Source: Thermobifida fusca NBRC 14071 = JCM 3263
Lineage (GTDB): Bacteria; Actinomycetota; Actinomycetes; Streptosporangiales; Streptosporangiaceae
DNA: 60,478 bases
Direction: 5' to 3'
NCBI RefSeq assembly: GCF_001592045.1
Contig: NZ_BCWB01000010.1
Location: 1-60,478, forward strand
Within the stretch, counting starts at the first letter, position 1. The number at the start of each line of letters is the position of its first letter. Below are positions 45,746 to 53,842 of this stretch, piece after piece. The notes under the pieces are model-generated. The model had not been told where the DNA came from. It searched no databases and worked only from the letters and a program-made list of their open reading frames with translations. Made by a program: the position numbers and the translations under genes.

Positions 45746-47191
45746 CTAGCCGACTCGCTCACGCCGGCCCAGGATGCCCTGCGGCCGAACCAGCAGCATG
45801 ATGATCATGAGTCCCAGCGCCCACGCGTTCATGAGCTGCGAGGGGAACCAGAGCGTGGACAACTGCGCCACCAGGCCGATGATGAGTCCGCCGACCATCG
45901 CTCCGTAGGCGGTGCCCAAACCGCCCAGGATGACCGCGGCGAACATCAAGAGCAGCAGGTGGAAGCCCATCTGCCAGTGGACGATCTGGTTGAGGCCGTA
46001 GAAGACGCCGCCGAGCGCGGTCAGGGCTCCGCCCAGGGTCCACACATACAGCGTCACCCGGTCCACGTTGATGCCGGAGGATTCGGCGAGGTCCCGGTTG
46101 TCGGAGACCGCCCGCATCGCTTTCCCCACTCGGGTGAACTGCAGCAGGGCGGCGACCCCGACGAGCACCAGCACGGAGAGGATCATGAGGACCAGGTCTC
46201 GAGGGGTGATCGCGATCGGCCCTAGCCGCAGCATCGCCTGGAGCTGGAAGTCCGGGTAGGACATGCGGTTGCTGCCGAACGCCACCATCAGGACGTGCCG
46301 CAGCACCATTGCCAGGCCGATGGAGACGATGAACATCTGGATGAGCGCCACATTGCGTTTGCGCAGCGGCCGCCAGATGAACCGCTCGAGGAATGCGCCG
46401 AGGGCCGCGCCCAAGAGGACCGCCACCACCGTGCCCAGCACCATGGGACGGGTGACGAAGCCCAGCACCGGTCCGAGGAGCCACACGTCGGCCAGCAGGT
46501 TCGTGACCGCGGTGTGGAGTCCGGCGAACAGCGTCATCCCGCTGACCAGGAGGGCCATGAGGGCGCCGAAGGTCACCATGTCGCCGTGGGCGAAGTTCGT
46601 CAGCTTGGTCGTCCCGAAGATGAGGGAGAGGCCGACCGCTGAGATAGCGATGATGAGCCCGTAGAGCAGTCCGGCAACAGTGAGCTGGATGGCCTTGGTG
46701 CCGAAAGAAGCATTGGAGGAGACACCCGGTGCGGCAAGGCCATCCTCCGTATCGCTGGCTGCGGCCCCTGCCCCGTCGTCAGCGTCGTCGCTGCTCTGGC
46801 TCGGGGACGGTTCGGTGCTCGCTTCGTCGGCGTAGGCGAGGACGAAGATCACCGTGCGTTGCTGTCCCGGCCGGACGTTGACGTCGGCGTGTTCGGCTCC
46901 GGGTTGGTCTGCAACGACGAACTCATCGGGAACGGACTCCTCGTCCAATACGACACGGTAGTTGCCCGGTCCGGGCAACGCTACTTCCCATCTCCCCTCA
47001 GAGTCGGTGGTCGCTGTCCCGATCTCCTCGTCCCCCTGGAAGACCGTGATGTCGATCCCTGCCACGGTCTCGGGTTTGCGGATTTGACCGTTGAGCGTCT
47101 CACCGCCCTGAGTGTCTGCCACCGCCACAGCCGGTGTCACCAGGATGGCGGTGACTACGGCGAGGAGGACAGTCACGAGGCGTCTGCGCAC
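45746..47191 (-). CDS. livH: LivH permease with an N-terminal exported domain
   Basis: A 481-residue protein. A signal peptide (RRRLVTVLLAVVTAILVTPAVAVA) and ~100 residues of extracytoplasmic, beta-rich sequence resembling a carboxypeptidase regulatory-like (Ig-type) domain (GQIRKPETVAGIDITVFQGDEEIG..GRWEVALPGPGNYRVVL) come first, then an acidic Ser/Asp linker, then the LivH permease proper (from ~165: LTVAGLLYGLIIAISAVGLSLIFGTTKLTNFAHGD, later FTRVGKAMRAVSDNRDLAESSGI as coupling loop). A GTG at 47191 with GGGAG upstream is chosen; the frame is open 35 codons further. First gene of livHMGF. Confidence 0.88.
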   Translation of the reverse strand: MRRRLVTVLLAVVTAILVTPAVAVADTQGGETLNGQIRKPETVAGIDITVFQGDEEIGTATTDSEGRWEVALPGPGNYRVVLDEESVPDEFVVADQPGAEHADVNVRPGQQRTVIFVLAYADEASTEPSPSQSSDDADDGAGAAASDTEDGLAAPGVSSNASFGTKAIQLTVAGLLYGLIIAISAVGLSLIFGTTKLTNFAHGDMVTFGALMALLVSGMTLFAGLHTAVTNLLADVWLLGPVLGFVTRPMVLGTVVAVLLGAALGAFLERFIWRPLRKRNVALIQMFIVSIGLAMVLRHVLMVAFGSNRMSYPDFQLQAMLRLGPIAITPRDLVLMILSVLVLVGVAALLQFTRVGKAMRAVSDNRDLAESSGINVDRVTLYVWTLGGALTALGGVFYGLNQIVHWQMGFHLLLLMFAAVILGGLGTAYGAMVGGLIIGLVAQLSTLWFPSQLMNAWALGLMIIMLLVRPQGILGRRERVG

Positions 47192-47400
47192 GTGCGCGCT
47201 CCCTTGCGCATCTTGAAAAGGCCCTGGGGCTTGACCCACGGGCCGGATACTTAGCTGCTTCGGTGGCGCGAGTTTAGCCCGATTTAGCCATTTCATTCAG
47301 GGTCGCTTAAGCCACGTGACCCAAACGTCATGACTTCGTGTGCAACCGTGACGCAATCGGAACACTTCTGCAGTTGACCTGTCTTAGCTGGTCAAGGCAG

Positions 47401-47430
47401 AAGAAAGGCCGTCCACCGAGGGTGGGCGGC
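47401..47430 (-). terminator. Terminator of pdtaR
   Basis: On the minus strand an 11-bp stem (GGCCGCCCACC / GGTGGACGGCC, one mismatch on this strand) with a CTC loop is followed by TTTCTTCT. It begins 39 bases after the pdtaR stop. Confidence 0.7.
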
Positions 47431-47468
47431 CGGGAACTTTACGGGGGGTGCACCGGGGCGGGGGCTGG

Positions 47469-48053
47469 CTACTGGTCACTGAGGGTCTCCACTACCGTCT
47501 CAGCCACCTTGCGCATGGTGAGCCTGCGGTCCATGGAGTTCTTCTGGATCCACCGGAACGCCTCGGGTTCGCTGAGACCGTACTTCTTCTGCAGCAGCCC
47601 TTTGGCACGCTCGACGATCTTGCGGGTTTCGAGACGTTCGGTGAGTCCGGTGACCTCGGCTTCCAGTGCGGTGATCTCCGCGTACCGGCTGACCGCCATC
47701 TCGATGGCGGGCACCAGGTCACTCTTGGTGAAGGGTTTGACCAGATAGGCCATTGCTCCGGCGTCCCGGGCGCGCTCTACCAGGTCACGCTGGGAGAACG
47801 CGGTCAAGATGACTACGGGCGCGATGCGTTCTGCGGCGATCCGCTCGGCGGCGGACAGGCCGTCCAGAACGGGCATCTTGATGTCGAGGATGACGAGGTC
47901 GGGTCGCAGCTCGGTGGCGAGGCGGACCGCGGTCTCCCCGTCCCCGGCCTCTCCCACGACCTCGTAGCCGTCCTCCTCCAACATCTCTTTGAGATCCAGT
48001 CGGATCAGGGCCTCGTCTTCCGCGATCACCACGCGGCTCTGCGTCTGCGTCAC
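47469..48053 (-). CDS. pdtaR: Response regulator with ANTAR RNA-binding domain (PdtaR)
   Basis: A 194-residue protein. The receiver domain (VVIAEDEALIRLDLKEMLEEDGYEVVGEAGDGE) has the phospho-acceptor Asp in LVILDIKMPVLDG, Thr in ILTAFSQ and Lys in YLVKPF. A coiled-coil linker leads to an ANTAR domain (ERLETRKIVERAKGLLQKKYGLSEPEAFRWIQKNSMDRR) that binds paired RNA hairpins to prevent termination. The open frame extends to 48314, but that part reads through the tRNA-Leu gene; the GTG at 48053, just before the receiver domain and without a Shine-Dalgarno, suggests a leaderless mRNA (TACCCT nearby). ATG at 48092 is the alternative. Confidence 0.92.
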   Translation of the reverse strand: MTQTQSRVVIAEDEALIRLDLKEMLEEDGYEVVGEAGDGETAVRLATELRPDLVILDIKMPVLDGLSAAERIAAERIAPVVILTAFSQRDLVERARDAGAMAYLVKPFTKSDLVPAIEMAVSRYAEITALEAEVTGLTERLETRKIVERAKGLLQKKYGLSEPEAFRWIQKNSMDRRLTMRKVAETVVETLSDQ

Positions 48054-48190
48054 AAACAAGAGGGTACAGAGATCCGCTAAGATGGTTCGCATCGCCGTGG
48101 CCGGCCTATCCCTGGGAGGCGCTGGCTTATCGGAAAAGCCAAGGACGCCTCCGAGGTGCTGACATATAATTGAATGTGGCTGGTCAGCAA

Positions 48191-48277
48191 GCCGAAGTGA
48201 TGGAATTGGTAGACATTGACGACTCAAAATCGTCTGCCCGTAAGGGCGTGCGGGTTCGAGTCCCGCCTTCGGCACCA
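48191..48277 (+). tRNA. tRNA-Leu (anticodon CAA)
   Basis: Acceptor arms GCCGAAG and CTTCGGC pair fully, followed by discriminator A and an encoded CCA. The anticodon stem GACGA/TCGTC flanks the loop CTCAAAA, giving CAA, which reads UUG. A long variable arm (TGCCC-GTAA-GGGCG) is typical of leucine tRNA, and the T-arm GCGGG-TTCGAGT-CCCGC is regular. Confidence 0.96.
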
Positions 48278-48307
48278 GAGATGTCATCCCGCTCCGGATC
48301 TGCGGGG

Positions 48308-48334
48308 AAGCCACCTGAAACCAGGTGGCTTTTT
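48308..48334 (+). terminator. Terminator of tRNA-Leu
   Basis: A 10-bp stem (AAGCCACCTG / CAGGTGGCTT) with a four-base loop and a T-run ending the stem, 31 bases after the tRNA. Confidence 0.85.
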
Positions 48335-48846
48335 CGTTTGGTTTTCCGGCCGTTCTTGGCTGACCGGGGCCGCACCTGTCCCGCCGTGGCCTCGCTCACT
48401 TTTCCGGGAATATTTCGAGGCTCGTGTCCGACTCTCCCGTGCCGGGGCTGCCCCCTTCCTGCCTCCGGCCGGGGACGGAGCAGGACTGGCCCGCCCGCGA
48501 CCCGTCTGTGGTGGGGGACGCTGCCCAGAGCCTGAGGCGGGCGGCATGGTGCGCGGCACGGGGTGGCTCCGTTGCGGTTCCGAAGCAACGGGGCGCACCG
48601 GCCGTCCAGAAACCCTGCCGTAACGGGCCCATCCGGGTGTGTGCTGCGCCACTTCCTGCTGGCGATCGGCGTGGATAGCTCTACTACCTGCAGTTTCTTG
48701 GCTGCTTAGGGCCATAGCGGATCACATCCCGGCCACAACCTGAGTACAACATGCCGCTTTGGTTTCCGTCGCTGCTCTCGGTACTCGATCCTGGAAGAGT
48801 CGGTTTTGCTTCGTCCTGCCACGGACGGCGAGGAAAGGGGTGACAG
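48335..48846. other. Gap of about 510 bases without a supported gene
   Basis: Between the tRNA-Leu terminator and the DUF1266-like gene. Open frames occur on both strands but none has a ribosome-binding site, family likeness or consistent codon use. The last ~150 bases, AT-richer, probably carry the promoter of the gene at 48847. Confidence 0.35.
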
Positions 48847-49782
48847 GTGTTCACCGCGGTGGCCGGGATCGTGGGCGCACTGGCGATCGGTGCGTGGGCC
48901 GTGGTGTCCTGGGCGTCCACTCACCGTCTGCCGTGGCTGATGGCCCCCCTCGCGCTCCTCACCGTGGTGCTGCTCGTCGCCGGGTTTCCCGGGTGGTCGC
49001 TGCTCTCCACGGCGGCCCTGATCGCGGGGACGTTCGCGGGATTGGTCGTGGAGACGAAGGAAGCCCCCATGCTGCGCACCAAGGACCCGGACGCTCCGCT
49101 GAGCACGGAGCGGTGGGTTGCCGCGGTGGCCGCCCCCTTCCGGGTGGCGGTGGCAGAACCGTGGGACGTGATCGTCCGCCCCCAGTTGCGGGGCCGGTAC
49201 CGGCGCACGTTCGCCCGGGAGCGGGGCATCACCGACCGGGCCGGGCTGCTCGCCGAGATCGAACGCCTGTGGCGTGAGCTGCACACCGCGCCGGATACCG
49301 ACCTGCTCGTGGATTTGCGTTCCGGGATCGCGCGCAGCCGCTGCGCGGACCGTTCTGCCCCCGATCGGACGGTGGTGCTCACCCCCGAGCAAGTCGCGCG
49401 GCTGCGCACCGTGACGGGGGCCCAAGAGTCCGCTGACACGGTGGTGGTGGGCGCCTACCAGTGGTGGCGGGCCGTCTACCTGGTCCCGTTGATTTGCGGG
49501 GGCGCCACGTTGAACTGGCTCAGCCCTGTGGAGACTCAAGGACTGCTCCGCCGGGTGGCCGCGGACTTGCAGCCGCGGTTCGGGGGGTGGAGCCAGTTGT
49601 CCGCGGCGTTCCACGCGGGCTGGCTGCTCGACCAGGACGGTGCTGCTGCCGCGGGTGCGGAGCGGATGTGGGACGCGTTGGGCTTGTTGACCACTGATCC
49701 TGCGAGCCCGTGGCGGCTGCTGCCGTGGGACATGCCGCTCGACCGGATTGTGGCGGGGGAACGGAACGAGACTCGCCCGTAG
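48847..49782 (+). CDS. DUF1266-like protein with two N-terminal membrane segments
   Basis: A 311-residue protein starting with GTG after AAAGGGGTGACAG. Residues ~1-70 contain two hydrophobic helices (AGIVGALAIGAWAVVSW and MAPLALLTVVLLVAGF plus a third short one). The soluble C-terminal part includes VVGAYQWWRAVYLVPLICGGATLNWLSPVE and RFGGWSQLSAAFHAGWLLDQDG, which fit the Trp-rich DUF1266 pattern. Function unknown; membrane anchoring with the domain in the cytoplasm is likely. It is convergent with pyk. Confidence 0.65.
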   Translation: MFTAVAGIVGALAIGAWAVVSWASTHRLPWLMAPLALLTVVLLVAGFPGWSLLSTAALIAGTFAGLVVETKEAPMLRTKDPDAPLSTERWVAAVAAPFRVAVAEPWDVIVRPQLRGRYRRTFARERGITDRAGLLAEIERLWRELHTAPDTDLLVDLRSGIARSRCADRSAPDRTVVLTPEQVARLRTVTGAQESADTVVVGAYQWWRAVYLVPLICGGATLNWLSPVETQGLLRRVAADLQPRFGGWSQLSAAFHAGWLLDQDGAAAAGAERMWDALGLLTTDPASPWRLLPWDMPLDRIVAGERNETRP

Positions 49783-49811
49783 CGGGCTTCCCCTCGGTGG
49801 GATGTGCCGGA

Positions 49812-49851
49812 TTCCCCGGGCGGGGTGCGGCGTGGTCACCCCGCCGGGGAA
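49812..49851. terminator. Bidirectional hairpin between the DUF1266-like gene and pyk
   Basis: Arms TTCCCCGGGCGGGGTG (49812-49827) and CACCCCGCCGGGGAA (49837-49851) pair over 15 bp with one bulged G. It lies between convergent stops and could end both transcripts, though no U-tract is present. Confidence 0.55.
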
Positions 49852-49876
49852 CGGCCACGGTAGGAACGGGTCATCA

Positions 49877-51298
49877 TCAGTTTGAGATGGCGTCACCCAT
49901 ACGGTGCACGCGCAACATGTTGGTCGACCCTCGGGTGCCAGGCGGGCTTCCCGCGACGATGACGACTTTGTCGCCCTTCTGGTAGTCCATGTCCAGGAGT
50001 TCGTTCTCGACCTGGCGGACCATGTCGTCGGTGTTGTCCACCCACGGCACGAGGTGGGTTTCCACACCCCAGGTGAGGGAGAGCTGGGCGCGGGTGGCAG
50101 GCTCGGTGGTGAACGCCAGCAGCGGAATGGGGGAACGGTAGCGGGCGAGCCGGCGTGCAGTCTCCCCGCTGCTGGTGAAGGCGACAAGGGCCTTGGCGCC
50201 CACGGTGGCTCCGACTTCGGCAGCGGCTCGGGCGATCGACCCGCCCACGGTCTCCGGGACCCGGTGGAGGATGTGGGAGGCGCGCAGGGACTCCTGTTCG
50301 GCGGCGGCGATGATCCGCGCCATGGTCTGCACGGTCTCCACGGGGTACTTTCCGACGCTGGTCTCGCCGGAGAGCATGACTGCGTCCGCGCCGTCGAGGA
50401 CGGCGTTAGCCACGTCAGAAGCCTCAGCCCGCGTGGGGCGCGGGTTGTGGATCATGGATTCGAGCATCTGCGTGGCGACGATGACCGGTTTGGCTTTGTC
50501 CCGGCACCGTTCAATGGCGCGTTTCTGCACCATGGGCACATTTTCGAGGGGGAGTTCGACACCGAGGTCGCCGCGGGCGACCATGACGCCGTCGAAAGCC
50601 TCGATGATGTCCTGAAGCCGCTCCACCGCCTGAGGTTTTTCGATCTTGGCGATGAGGGGGACGTGCACGCCCATCTCGTCCATGACCCGGTGGACGTCTT
50701 CCGCGTCGGCGGGGCTGCGCACAAAAGAGAGCGCCACCATGTCGACGCCCTGCTCCAGGGCCCAGCGCAGGTCCCGTTCGTCTTTTTCGGTCAGCGCGGG
50801 GACCGCAACCGACACCCCGGGCAGGTTGAGCCCTTTGTGGTTGGATACCGGGCCGCCGACGATGACGCGGGTGTGGACATCCGTGCTGGTGCTTTTGACG
50901 CATTCCAAAACAACGCGACCGTCGTCGATGAGGACGCGGTCGCCAGGACGGACATCACCAGGGAGTCCTTTATATGTGGTGGAGACCCGGTGGCGGTCCC
51001 CGGGTACATCGTCGATGGTGATGGTGAACTCGTCACCGGGGCTGAGGGTCACGGATCCGTCGACGAACGTCCCGAGACGGATCTTCGGCCCTTGCAGGTC
51101 GGCGAGAATACCGACATTACGTCCGCTGGCCTCCGCTGCGGCGCGGACGTTGCGATACATGGTTTGGTGGTCGTCGTGGGTACCGTGGCTGAGGTTGAGT
51201 CGCGCTACGTCCAGGCCGGCGTCGACGAGCTTGCGGAGGACTTCAGGACTCGAGGTAGCCGGTCCAAGGGTCGCGACAATCTTTGCTCGACGTGTCAC
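49877..51298 (-). CDS. pyk: Pyruvate kinase
   Basis: A 473-residue glycolytic enzyme. TRRAKIVATLGPATSS is the N-terminus of the barrel, RLNLSHGTHDDH follows, the catalytic Lys is in LIAKIEKPQAVE, MVARGDLGVELPLENVP is the Mg/substrate loop, and ATQMLESMIHNPRPTRAEASDVANAVLDG is highly conserved. The C-terminal allosteric domain ends at HRMGDAISN. It converts phosphoenolpyruvate and ADP to pyruvate and ATP. Two GTG starts (51298, 51307) are possible and neither has a Shine-Dalgarno, suggesting a very short leader. A dre-like palindrome lies directly upstream. Confidence 0.96.
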   Translation of the reverse strand: MTRRAKIVATLGPATSSPEVLRKLVDAGLDVARLNLSHGTHDDHQTMYRNVRAAAEASGRNVGILADLQGPKIRLGTFVDGSVTLSPGDEFTITIDDVPGDRHRVSTTYKGLPGDVRPGDRVLIDDGRVVLECVKSTSTDVHTRVIVGGPVSNHKGLNLPGVSVAVPALTEKDERDLRWALEQGVDMVALSFVRSPADAEDVHRVMDEMGVHVPLIAKIEKPQAVERLQDIIEAFDGVMVARGDLGVELPLENVPMVQKRAIERCRDKAKPVIVATQMLESMIHNPRPTRAEASDVANAVLDGADAVMLSGETSVGKYPVETVQTMARIIAAAEQESLRASHILHRVPETVGGSIARAAAEVGATVGAKALVAFTSSGETARRLARYRSPIPLLAFTTEPATRAQLSLTWGVETHLVPWVDNTDDMVRQVENELLDMDYQKGDKVVIVAGSPPGTRGSTNMLRVHRMGDAISN

Positions 51299-51329
51299 GT
51301 GTAACACTTTAGAGCTTTTCTGTTGGCAA

Positions 51330-51343
51330 TTGGTCTAAACCAA
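51330..51343 (-). promoter_or_regulatory. dre-like palindrome (DasR-type) at the pyk promoter
   Basis: TTGGTCTAAACCAA, with core TGGTCTAAACCA (51331-51342), matches the DasR-responsive element core TGGTCTAGACCA at 11 of 12 positions. It lies 32 bases upstream of the pyk GTG and 14 bases after the stop of the preceding gene. DasR is the GlcNAc-responsive GntR-family regulator of actinomycetes. Confidence 0.6.
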
Positions 51344-51357
51344 GTTGCGAGTGAGCG

Positions 51358-51927
51358 TCACGCTGTTGTCTTCACCGCGAACTCCTCGACGATGGCTTTG
51401 GTGAACGCCGGAAGGTCTTTGGGGTTGCGGCTGGTGATGAGCGTACTGGGGCCTTCAGTGGAGACGACGACCTCTCGATCCACCCACGTGGCCCCGGCGT
51501 TGACGAGATCCGTGCGCAGGCTGGGATACGACGTGAGAGTGCGGCCGCGGACCACTCCGGCTTCGATGAGGATCCACGGGGCGTGGCAGATCGCGGCGAC
51601 CGGCCGCCCTGTGTCGAAAAACTCACGGACGAACGCGACCGCGCGCTCATGGGTGCGCAGGTAGTCGGGGTTGGCTACTCCTCCGGGGAGCAGGAGCGCG
51701 TCGAAGTCGTGGGCAGTGACCTGGTGGACGGTGGTGTCCACGGTAAACGTGTCGGCCCGGTCGAGGTGGTCGAAGGCTTGGACACGGCCGCCGGTGGTGG
51801 AGATCAGTCGGGGGCGGCCCCCGGCGTCACGGATCGCGTCCCAGGGGACGGTGAGCTCCACCTGTTCGGCGCCTTCCGGAGCAATGAGGACAGCGACGTC
51901 GACTCCGTCGAGTGCGGTGCGGGCCAT
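51358..51927 (-). CDS. DJ-1/PfpI family protein
   Basis: A 189-residue protein. AICHAPWIL holds the nucleophilic-elbow Cys and adjacent His of the family, APEGAEQVELTVPWDAIRDAG contains the conserved acidic Glu, and FDALLLPGGVANPDYLRTHERAV is typical of the PfpI/YhbO branch. Members act as deglycases, glyoxalases or proteases in stress protection; the exact reaction is uncertain. It lies directly upstream of pyk and downstream of the toroid-fold gene. GGGGGGAACGACTGCC precedes the ATG. Confidence 0.9.
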   Translation of the reverse strand: MARTALDGVDVAVLIAPEGAEQVELTVPWDAIRDAGGRPRLISTTGGRVQAFDHLDRADTFTVDTTVHQVTAHDFDALLLPGGVANPDYLRTHERAVAFVREFFDTGRPVAAICHAPWILIEAGVVRGRTLTSYPSLRTDLVNAGATWVDREVVVSTEGPSTLITSRNPKDLPAFTKAIVEEFAVKTTA

Positions 51928-51990
51928 GGCAGTCGTTCCCCCCTTGGTGTGCGGACAGGGTCGGGGGTCCTCTGCCCAGAGCGGGAGGGT

Positions 51991-52908
51991 TCATGCGCGC
52001 GCCGGTGGAGTGGGGCGGGGCACGCTGCCCGATGCGGGGCGCGACAGGCGCCCGTAGGCACGCAGGGTGAGCAGGCAGTCCACGGTGTAGGCGCCGCGCT
52101 GTTCCATGTCGGGCCCGGGAGACCAGGTGTCCCGGTACCGCCACCCGCCGTCCTCTTCCTGCGCGGCAGCCAGCGCGTCGAGGTGGGCGTTGATCTCCGC
52201 GTCGGAGAAGAGGGTGCGGGCCCAGTCGTCGGGGCGGCGCGCCAGGTCCAGCGGGGTGTGGGCACGGCCGTGCGCGGCAGGGTCGAGGGCTACGGTGGCG
52301 CGGAGCACGGGGGCGAGGCGGGCGAATTCGGCGCGGGCTCGCTCCTGGTCGGGCGCGTGTTGGAGGAAGAGGCAGACCGCTTCGGCTTCCTCAGCGTCGG
52401 TCCAGTTCAGGGCCGAGATGCGCTGCCAGGAGAAGGCGGTGGCGCGGTCCCGCCACTCGCTGGTGGCGCGGTGCTTGTGCAGTAGGCCCGCGATGGCCGC
52501 GGTGGGGTTGAGAGCGCTGGCGAAGTCGTCGTGCTCCCGCCACCAGGGGGCGGATTCGGTGTAGCGGACGTTCGGCAGGACAGGTGGGACTCCCCCGTCC
52601 GGCTGGGTGACGCTGCGCAGGTAGCGGCAGGCGGCGTCGACGAGGCTGGCGGGCAGGTAGCCGAGTTCGTCGAGGATGCGCAGGGCTCGGGCGGTGACGA
52701 TCGGTTGGCTGCCGTGGCCGCGCAGTTCCGGGTGGAGCGCGTTGCCGTACCCGCCGTCGACGTTGCGGTAGGTGTTGAGGACTGCCCGGACGGTGCGGGC
52801 CGGTTCGCTTTGGAAGTGGTGGGCGTACCGGTAGCGGTCCAGGAGCCGGGCGTTGCGGGCGATGAAGTGTTCGGCGGCGTGGAGCATGTCTCGTGTTGTG
52901 GTGTCCAT
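51991..52908 (-). CDS. Alpha/alpha-toroid (prenyltransferase/squalene-cyclase-like) protein
   Basis: A 305-residue protein. Repeated helical-hairpin segments with aromatic/Gly motifs are visible: NVDGGYGNALHPELRGHGSQPIVTARALRIL, CRYLRSVTQPDGGVPPVLP, AAAQEEDGGWRYRDTWSP and GAYTVDCLLTLRAYGRL. These QxxDGGW-like motifs are seen in terpene-cyclase-type toroids, but no DxDD catalytic motif is evident, so a non-catalytic or unknown role is likely. The ATG at 52908 is chosen over the upstream Ser/Pro-rich extension. It follows a DUF2784 gene by 28 bases. Confidence 0.75.
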   Translation of the reverse strand: MDTTTRDMLHAAEHFIARNARLLDRYRYAHHFQSEPARTVRAVLNTYRNVDGGYGNALHPELRGHGSQPIVTARALRILDELGYLPASLVDAACRYLRSVTQPDGGVPPVLPNVRYTESAPWWREHDDFASALNPTAAIAGLLHKHRATSEWRDRATAFSWQRISALNWTDAEEAEAVCLFLQHAPDQERARAEFARLAPVLRATVALDPAAHGRAHTPLDLARRPDDWARTLFSDAEINAHLDALAAAQEEDGGWRYRDTWSPGPDMEQRGAYTVDCLLTLRAYGRLSRPASGSVPRPTPPARA

Positions 52909-52936
52909 GGTGGGCACGTGCCGCCGAAACGCGACT

Positions 52937-53356
52937 TCAAACCTCCGGGAAATCGGATTTTTCGGGCAGGCGTGGGGTGGCGTGGACGTGTGCGCGGCGG
53001 GCACGGCGGCGGGCACTGTAGGCGGCGCCGACCCAGGAGAGTGCGACGACCGCGGCCGCGGCGAGCTGGATTTCCCGCAGGTATTCCGCGGGGTAGATGA
53101 CGCCGGTGAGGTAGTGGGAGATGAACCCTTCCGCGTCGAGTCCGTGCTGTCCCGCGTTGACACGCCCCCAGTGCTCCAACCAGGTGAGCGGGCACAGCCA
53201 GCCGATGACGGTGACCCCCAGCCCGTAGGCGGCGGCTGCAAGGTGCGGCCAGAACATGCGGGGCCACCGCCACGCGAGGAACCCCCCGCAGACGACGTAG
53301 GCAATGAACAGGAAGTGGACCGCCATAGCGGCTTCGGCCACGAGCAGATACCCCAT
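52937..53356 (-). CDS. DUF2784 membrane protein, copy A
   Basis: A 139-residue protein with about four hydrophobic segments: VAEAAMAVHFLFIAYVVCGGFLAW, FWPHLAAAAYGLGVTVIGW, HYLTGVIYPAE and AAAVVALSWVGAAY. PLTWLEHWGR and GFISHYLTGVIYP are DUF2784 signatures. A basic tail (SARRRARRAHVHATPR) follows. The start is uncertain (ATG at 53356 or 53392). It is a paralogue of the gene immediately upstream and shares a 76-bp identical stretch with it. Function is unknown. Confidence 0.85.
   Translation of the reverse strand: MGYLLVAEAAMAVHFLFIAYVVCGGFLAWRWPRMFWPHLAAAAYGLGVTVIGWLCPLTWLEHWGRVNAGQHGLDAEGFISHYLTGVIYPAEYLREIQLAAAAVVALSWVGAAYSARRRARRAHVHATPRLPEKSDFPEV
53220..53295 (-). repeat. 76-bp identical block, copy in DUF2784 gene A
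   Basis: Identical over 76 bases to 53651-53726. It encodes the VCGGFLAWRWPRMFWPHLAAAAYGLG region. Flanking bases of the two genes differ at many positions, so the identity is local. Confidence 0.9.
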
Positions 53357-53400
53357 ACCCGGACGGTACCGGGCAGACGCGTCGCCAGCCATCAGGGTCT

Positions 53401-53787
53401 TCACCGGTGCGGCAGGCGCAGGGCTGTAGGGCTGCGGCGGCGGACCGTCCACAGGGCCCCGGCCCACGACAGGACGACGATGACGCCCACGGCGGCTTGG
53501 ACGTGGGGCAGGCGGTCAGCCGGGTAGAGGACACCGGTGAGGTAGTGGGAGATGAACCCTCCCGGGTCGAGGCCTTGCTGTCCGGCTTTGCTGCGGGCCC
53601 AGTTCTCCAGTCGGGTGAGCGGGCACGGCCAGCCCACGACCACGGTGCCGAGCCCGTAGGCGGCGGCTGCAAGGTGCGGCCAGAACATGCGGGGCCACCG
53701 CCACGCGAGGAACCCCCCGCAGACGAGGTAGGCCAGGAACGCGAAGTGGACGGCCATGACCGTATCGGCGATCAGCGGGTAGCGCAC
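53401..53787 (-). CDS. DUF2784 membrane protein, copy B
   Basis: A 128-residue paralogue of the next gene downstream, with IADTVMAVHFAFLAYLVCGGFLAW, the same FWPHLAAAAYGLG segment, PLTRLENWAR, GGFISHYLTGVLYPADRL and VIVVLSWAGALW. The GTG at 53787 is the best start by alignment to copy A; the longer open frame reading into gltD is a shadow. The tandem copies are 44 bases apart and probably co-transcribed. Confidence 0.82.
   Translation of the reverse strand: MRYPLIADTVMAVHFAFLAYLVCGGFLAWRWPRMFWPHLAAAAYGLGTVVVGWPCPLTRLENWARSKAGQQGLDPGGFISHYLTGVLYPADRLPHVQAAVGVIVVLSWAGALWTVRRRSPTALRLPHR
53651..53726 (-). repeat. 76-bp identical block, copy in DUF2784 gene B
   Basis: Second copy of the direct repeat, 431 bases from the first, in the same reading frame of the paralogous gene. 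Confidence 0.9.
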
Positions 53788-53842
53788 GCTGCCGCCGCTA
53801 CCCTGAAGCGCCAGGTTTCCCGCAGGAGCCTTGACCGGGGCC

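Noticed and set aside
48191-48277. tRNA-Leu as an attachment site for an integrated element
   Set aside because: No integrase, duplicated tRNA 3' end or mobile genes are found beside it; the recombinase in the window is chromosomal XerD far away.
48092-48314. N-terminal extension of pdtaR containing KAGLEPARPYGQTILS
   Set aside because: This is the antisense reading of the tRNA-Leu gene, a frequent false-protein sequence; the real gene starts near 48053.
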